Source: an uncultured Lachnospiraceae bacterium (GTDB taxonomy: Bacteria; Bacillota_A; Clostridia; Lachnospirales; Lachnospiraceae). Taken from it: a stretch of 10,912 nucleotides of DNA. Both the position numbers and the translations under genes were made by a program. Below are positions 6,884 through 10,912 of this stretch, in pieces (within the stretch, counting starts at the first letter, position 1; each line of letters opens with the position of its first letter). The stretch covers positions 1 through 10,912 of the forward strand of contig CADAHD010000067.1 of NCBI GenBank assembly GCA_902787595.1. Reading direction: 5' to 3'. Under the pieces are notes generated by a model that saw only the letters and a list, made by a program, of their open reading frames with translations, ran no database searches and was not told the origin of the DNA.

Positions 6884-9800
6884 CTAATTATCCAGTTCTT
6901 CATCTATAAGATTTACGGATACCAGCGTGGAAACACCCTTCTCCTGCATGGTTATACCGTAGAGACGGTCGGCTTTTTCCATGGTGCCGCGTCGGTGGGT
7001 AATGACAATGAACTGCGTATGCTCCGTAAGCTTGTGCAGATAACTTGCATAACGTCCTACATTGCTCTCATCAAGCGCCGCCTCTATCTCGTCGAGCAGA
7101 CAGAAAGGCGAAGGCTTAAGATTCTGTATCGCAAAGAGCAACGCTATTGCCGCCAGAGCCTTTTCACCACCGGAGAGCTGCATCATATTCTGCAGTTTCT
7201 TTCCGGGTGGCTGGGCTATGATGCGTATGCCCGCTTCAAGTATATCTTCTTCCTCCATGAGCTCCAGTGTGCCTTTACCGCCGCCAAAGAGCTCCTTAAA
7301 TACCTTGTCAAATTCCTTCTTTATCTCATCAAACTTTTCTGCGAACTGCTTGCGCATCGCAGTATCAAGTTCATCGATGATACCCAGCAGCTCTTTCTCG
7401 GCATTGACCAGATCGTCATGCTGTCCTTTAAGGAAGGTATATCGCTCCATGACAGCCTTATAATCTTCGATGGCATTTACATTTACATCTCCGAGGCGCT
7501 TAATGGCATCCTTGATCTCCGCAATGCTTCGCTTTATGAATACCAGATCATCCAGAGCCTCATCACGCATATTGGCTGCATCTTCGAGGGTAAGTTCGTA
7601 CTCATTCCACATATACTCCGTCATGCTGTTGAGTTCTTCATGCAGTTTGTCGAGCTGCGCATTAAGACGGTATGCATCTTTATCAAGTCCGTTTAACTTA
7701 TCCGAAAGCTCTTCACGCTGGCTGAAGAAGCCCTTCTGTTTTTCACCCAGTTCGTCTTTCTGATTCTGAAGATCCTTTAATTTATTCTTCGAATCTTCTT
7801 CTGCGGTATAGCTGGCTTCTATAGTGAGCTTTATCTGCTCTATATCCGCTTCTCTCTGTTTGATGTTATCATTATTGCTGCTTATGCTGTCCTGAGCTTC
7901 CTTAAGCTCTTTTTCCAGACGCTCTATCTCGTTATCGATGCGCTCCACATTCTGCGCCTCAAACTGCTGCTTCTGAAGGAGTTTCTCGAGCTCAACTTCG
8001 CATTCGGTCACTGTCATGGCCTGGGCAGTTTCATTATCGCGCTCTTCATCAAGTTTTTGCTGAGCCGCCTCTATACGGTCATTTATCTCTTTCTCATTTC
8101 CGGCAAAGCCTTTGAGCGCCTCCGCTATCTCTACCTGCTTTTCCTTTATTTCCTTAACCTGCTGCTCGATCTCGCCCTGTTCGCGGTTCAGATCGTCCAC
8201 GCCCTTTGTGGTCGCATCGATCTTTTCCTGTGCTTTCTGAAGGTTAAGATTTGCGGTATTTAAATTGATAAATTCTTTCTGGCTCTTGACCTTTGCATCC
8301 TCTATCTCTACGCGCAGCCTGTTTCTTTCGGCCTTTAGGGACTCGATGCTTTCCATAAAGCCGTTTATCTTCTTGAGCGCCTCTTTAACCTTATTCTCCA
8401 GCTCGTCCATCTCACGCCTGCGGCTTAAGAGATTGGAGCTGTTCTTAAAGGAACCGCCGCTGATGGCGCCCCCGGGAACCAGCAGCTCGCCTTCGATCGT
8501 GACCATCCTGATGCCGTAATCATATTTTCTGGCTATGACCAGAGCGTTGTCCATATTATCAACAACAACTATGCGCCCCAGCATGCTCTTTGCAACATTT
8601 ATGTATTCGGGATCGGTATCGACTATCTCATCTGCCATGCCGATGGCGCCCCTTTCATTCAACACCTCGGGGGTCTTAAACTTCTGGGGATGCTCTATCG
8701 AAGTAAGCGGCAGGAAGGTTGCGCGTCCTGCCTTATTCTCTTTAAGGAATCTGATCATGCGCTTTGCGCAGGCTTCATCCCTTGTTACAATATTCTGAAT
8801 GTTGCCGCCAAGAGCCGTCTCAATGGCCGTCTCATACTTCTTATCCACACGGATTATATCAGCAACAACGCCGACAACACCCTTATCTTCGGCTTTTTTC
8901 TCCATTACGCGGCGGATGGCATTGCCATAGCCTTCGTAACGCTCTGTCATATTGGAAATGGATTCCAGCTTACTCTTATCCTGATGATAAGCCACCTGGC
9001 ACTGCTGCAGCTGCGCATCCAGTTTTCCCAGCTCATCATGGATCTCTCCGTTGCGCTCTTCTTTCTTTTCGCGCTCGTAATCAAGATCCTTGATCCTCTT
9101 GTTTATCTCTTCAAATTCATTACGCAGATTAGCTATAATGTTCTGCTGTTCTTCTTCATCGGTCCTGGCCTGAAGGAAACGCGAATTAAGCTCGGAACGT
9201 CTGACCTGGCTCTGTTCGAGCATGGTGTCGTATCTTTCCTTGGAACTGCGGACATTTGCGCGCTCATTGAGCATCTCGATGATGCTGTTTTTATCGTTCT
9301 CTATAGCCTGACTTATGCTCTCGATCCTGTTCTGGATCTCGTTTAATGCAGCCTTTTCCTTATCTCGCTTTTCCTGGGCTTCCTTCAATATATCATCAAC
9401 GCCGGCCTTTCCGTTATCCAGCTCCGCCTTCTCTTTCCGCTTCTCTTCTAATGAAGCATTCAGATCATCTATGCGCTTGCTGAAATGCTCTATGCCGTTT
9501 TTTGCCGAATTGATCTGCTCATTGAAAACCGCTATCTGTCCTTCGAGTCTGGTACGCGCCGATCCTGCATCACTCAGCTCATTCCTTGCCTCATCAAGCT
9601 TTTCCTCCAGCCCTGTCAGTTCTTCAGAGATCCTGTCATATTCGTTTCTTATGGTCTCTAACCGGGTCTTATGGCTCTCGAGGTCGTCATTTACTATCTG
9701 CAGTTTATCCTTTGTTTCTTTAAGAACACCGGACTTTCTGTCGCTCTCTAAAAGGAAATGATTAACATCCAGACGCTTAAGCTCCTCTTTTTTCTTGAGG

Positions 9801-10444
9801 TATTCATGTGCCTTCTCCGACTGTTTCTCCAAAGGACCAACCTGTTTTTCAAGCTCCGATAAGATATCGTTTACGCGAGTCAGGTTCTGCTTTTCATCTT
9901 CAAGCTGCTTAACTGCAGTGGCCTTGCGCTTTTTGAATTTGACTATACCTGCAGCCTCGTCAAAAAGCTCACGTCTTTCTTCGGGCTTTCCTGAAAGGAT
10001 TCGGTCGATCTGGCCCTGTCCTATGATGGAATAGCCTTCCTTACCTATACCTGTATCATAAAAGAGCTCGTTAACATCTTTAAGACGGCAGACATTGCCG
10101 TTCATGAGATATTCGCTTTCGCCTGAACGGTATATCTTTCTGGCTACCGTAACCTCATCAAAATCTACAGGCAGCTTATGGTCCGAATTATCCAGTGTAA
10201 TGGCAACATAAGCATACCCCAGCGGCTTTCTTAATTCGGTGCCGGAAAAAATGACATCCTGCATGGATGCGCCACGCAGCTGTTTGATGCGCTGCTCGCC
10301 CAGAACCCAGCGCACGGCGTCCGCGACATTTGATTTACCCGAGCCGTTAGGCCCCACTATTCCCGTTATTCCGTTATGAAACTCAAATCTTATCTTATTT
10401 GCAAAGGACTTAAAGCCCTGAACTTCAATACTTTTTAAATACAT
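6884..10444 (-). CDS. smc: Chromosome partition/condensation protein Smc
   Basis: Smc is the ATPase core of the bacterial condensin. With ScpA and ScpB it organises and segregates newly replicated chromosomes. The 1186-residue protein has the full layout. The N-terminal head starts MYLKSIEVQGFKSFANKI with Walker A GPNGSGKSN (31-39) and a Q-loop WVLGEQ. A long coiled coil follows to about residue 515, then a hinge at about 520-665 ending near GELLVPGGAISGGS, and the returning coiled coil. The C-terminal head has the signature LSGGEKALAAIALLFAI (near 1090) and Walker B PFCLLDEIEAALD (near 1120). Length is normal for the family. An in-frame Met 11 codons upstream exists, but the MYLKSIEVQGFKSF start matches the family. 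That ATG shares one base with the rnc stop (TAATG), with only a weak ribosome site, so translation is probably coupled to rnc. Confidence 0.98.
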   Translation of the reverse strand: MYLKSIEVQGFKSFANKIRFEFHNGITGIVGPNGSGKSNVADAVRWVLGEQRIKQLRGASMQDVIFSGTELRKPLGYAYVAITLDNSDHKLPVDFDEVTVARKIYRSGESEYLMNGNVCRLKDVNELFYDTGIGKEGYSIIGQGQIDRILSGKPEERRELFDEAAGIVKFKKRKATAVKQLEDEKQNLTRVNDILSELEKQVGPLEKQSEKAHEYLKKKEELKRLDVNHFLLESDRKSGVLKETKDKLQIVNDDLESHKTRLETIRNEYDRISEELTGLEEKLDEARNELSDAGSARTRLEGQIAVFNEQINSAKNGIEHFSKRIDDLNASLEEKRKEKAELDNGKAGVDDILKEAQEKRDKEKAALNEIQNRIESISQAIENDKNSIIEMLNERANVRSSKERYDTMLEQSQVRRSELNSRFLQARTDEEEQQNIIANLRNEFEEINKRIKDLDYEREKKEERNGEIHDELGKLDAQLQQCQVAYHQDKSKLESISNMTERYEGYGNAIRRVMEKKAEDKGVVGVVADIIRVDKKYETAIETALGGNIQNIVTRDEACAKRMIRFLKENKAGRATFLPLTSIEHPQKFKTPEVLNERGAIGMADEIVDTDPEYINVAKSMLGRIVVVDNMDNALVIARKYDYGIRMVTIEGELLVPGGAISGGSFKNSSNLLSRRREMDELENKVKEALKKINGFMESIESLKAERNRLRVEIEDAKVKSQKEFINLNTANLNLQKAQEKIDATTKGVDDLNREQGEIEQQVKEIKEKQVEIAEALKGFAGNEKEINDRIEAAQQKLDEERDNETAQAMTVTECEVELEKLLQKQQFEAQNVERIDNEIERLEKELKEAQDSISSNNDNIKQREADIEQIKLTIEASYTAEEDSKNKLKDLQNQKDELGEKQKGFFSQREELSDKLNGLDKDAYRLNAQLDKLHEELNSMTEYMWNEYELTLEDAANMRDEALDDLVFIKRSIAEIKDAIKRLGDVNVNAIEDYKAVMERYTFLKGQHDDLVNAEKELLGIIDELDTAMRKQFAEKFDEIKKEFDKVFKELFGGGKGTLELMEEEDILEAGIRIIAQPPGKKLQNMMQLSGGEKALAAIALLFAIQNLKPSPFCLLDEIEAALDESNVGRYASYLHKLTEHTQFIVITHRRGTMEKADRLYGITMQEKGVSTLVSVNLIDEELDN

Positions 10445-10912
10445 TATCTTCCAAGTTCCTTCTTCCAGTATTCGCATGCCCGTGCGGCAGCGTCTTTCTC
10501 CGCGCTCTTTTTATTGCGCCCCGTGCCCCTGCCACAGGGTTTATCATTAACCCTTACTTCGACCTCAAAACACTTGTCGTGATCGGGCCCTGTCTCGCTT
10601 AAGAGCTCATAAGTGATACGGACGTCCATTTTCCCCTGCAGCATTTCCTGCAGCGCGCTCTTCGGGTCTTTCTCCGTCAGATGCCTGTCGCTCTCACTCA
10701 TTACCTCCCGCTCAACAAACTCTCTGGCAGCTTCATAGCCGCCGTCCAGATAAATGGCGCCTATCAGCGCTTCATATGCATCGGAAGTGACCGAAGGTTT
10801 GCTTCTGCCTCCCCCTGCTTCTTCTCCCTTACCCAGCAATATCAGCTCACCAAGGCCTAACGCCGCAGCGCACCGTGCCAGAGGCTTCTCGCTTACCATT
10901 GCCGCCCTCATG
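10444..10912 (-). CDS. rnc: Ribonuclease III, C-terminal part (cut by window edge)
   Basis: RNase III cleaves double-stranded RNA, processing rRNA precursors and controlling mRNAs. The 155 visible residues begin inside the nuclease domain and include GKGEEAGGGRSKPS, then SDAYEALIGAIYLDGG. The Asp and Glu of that segment (visible residues 44 and 47) correspond to catalytic metal ligands. A double-stranded RNA-binding domain follows at about 82-150 (DPKSALQEMLQGK... GRGTGRNKKSAEKDAAARAC). The N-terminal signature motif lies beyond the right edge, and the Met at 10911 is internal, not the start. The stop shares one base with the smc ATG. The rnc-smc-ftsY order is a well-known Firmicutes arrangement and supports all three calls. 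Confidence 0.96.
   Translation of the reverse strand, partial: MRAAMVSEKPLARCAAALGLGELILLGKGEEAGGGRSKPSVTSDAYEALIGAIYLDGGYEAAREFVEREVMSESDRHLTEKDPKSALQEMLQGKMDVRITYELLSETGPDHDKCFEVEVRVNDKPCGRGTGRNKKSAEKDAAARACEYWKKELGR

Noticed and set aside
6803..7696. Plus-strand open frame (297 codons) antisense to the smc 3' end and ftsY start
   Set aside because: It lies opposite the conserved Smc C-terminal head and spans the smc-ftsY gap. The protein has no recognisable domain.
10445..10477. Upstream in-frame ATG extending Smc by 11 residues (MRILEEGTWKI)
   Set aside because: The extension lies inside rnc and matches nothing in Smc proteins, which typically begin MYLKSIEVQGFKSF or similar.

Overview
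The window is a tightly packed run of seven genes, all on the minus strand, so transcription runs from the right edge (10912) to the left edge (1). Gene order and protein sequences point to a Gram-positive member of the Clostridia, most likely Lachnospiraceae. The reasons are the rnc-smc-ftsY block typical of Firmicutes, the acidic FtsY N-terminus, the ACT-domain threonine ammonia-lyase and the frequent ATA codons. The family-level placement is inference.

Right part (10912 to 5380): the C-terminal part of ribonuclease III (rnc, cut by the window edge), a complete chromosome condensation protein Smc, and a complete signal recognition particle receptor FtsY. This is a core housekeeping block for RNA processing, chromosome segregation and membrane targeting. 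rnc and smc share one base (TAATG). smc and ftsY are separated by 58 bases with no visible terminator.

Middle (5375 to 2877): threonine ammonia-lyase (ilvA type, with ACT domain) starts 4 bases after ftsY behind a strong ribosome binding site. It is followed after 21 bases by a complete DUF1015-family protein of unknown function.

Left part (2880 to 1): a glycogen branching enzyme (GlgB)-like protein overlaps the DUF1015 gene by 4 bases (ATGA). It is split into two overlapping reading frames, 1405..2880 and 512..1441. It keeps the GlgB architecture (N-terminal extension, CBM48, GH13 barrel, C-terminal beta domain), but the GH13 catalytic residues I can locate are replaced. It looks like a pseudoenzyme, and it has also suffered an internal deletion and frameshift. 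It carries a highly charged coiled-coil tail. Its end shares one base with the start of an MscS-type mechanosensitive channel gene cut by the left edge.

The short gaps, stop/start overlaps and absence of visible terminators suggest one long transcript or a few overlapping ones. I see no tRNA, rRNA, CRISPR array, insertion sequence or phage gene. No stretch over 60 bases lacks a gene. The most unusual content is the GlgB-like pseudoenzyme tied by overlaps to a DUF1015 gene and a mechanosensitive channel.
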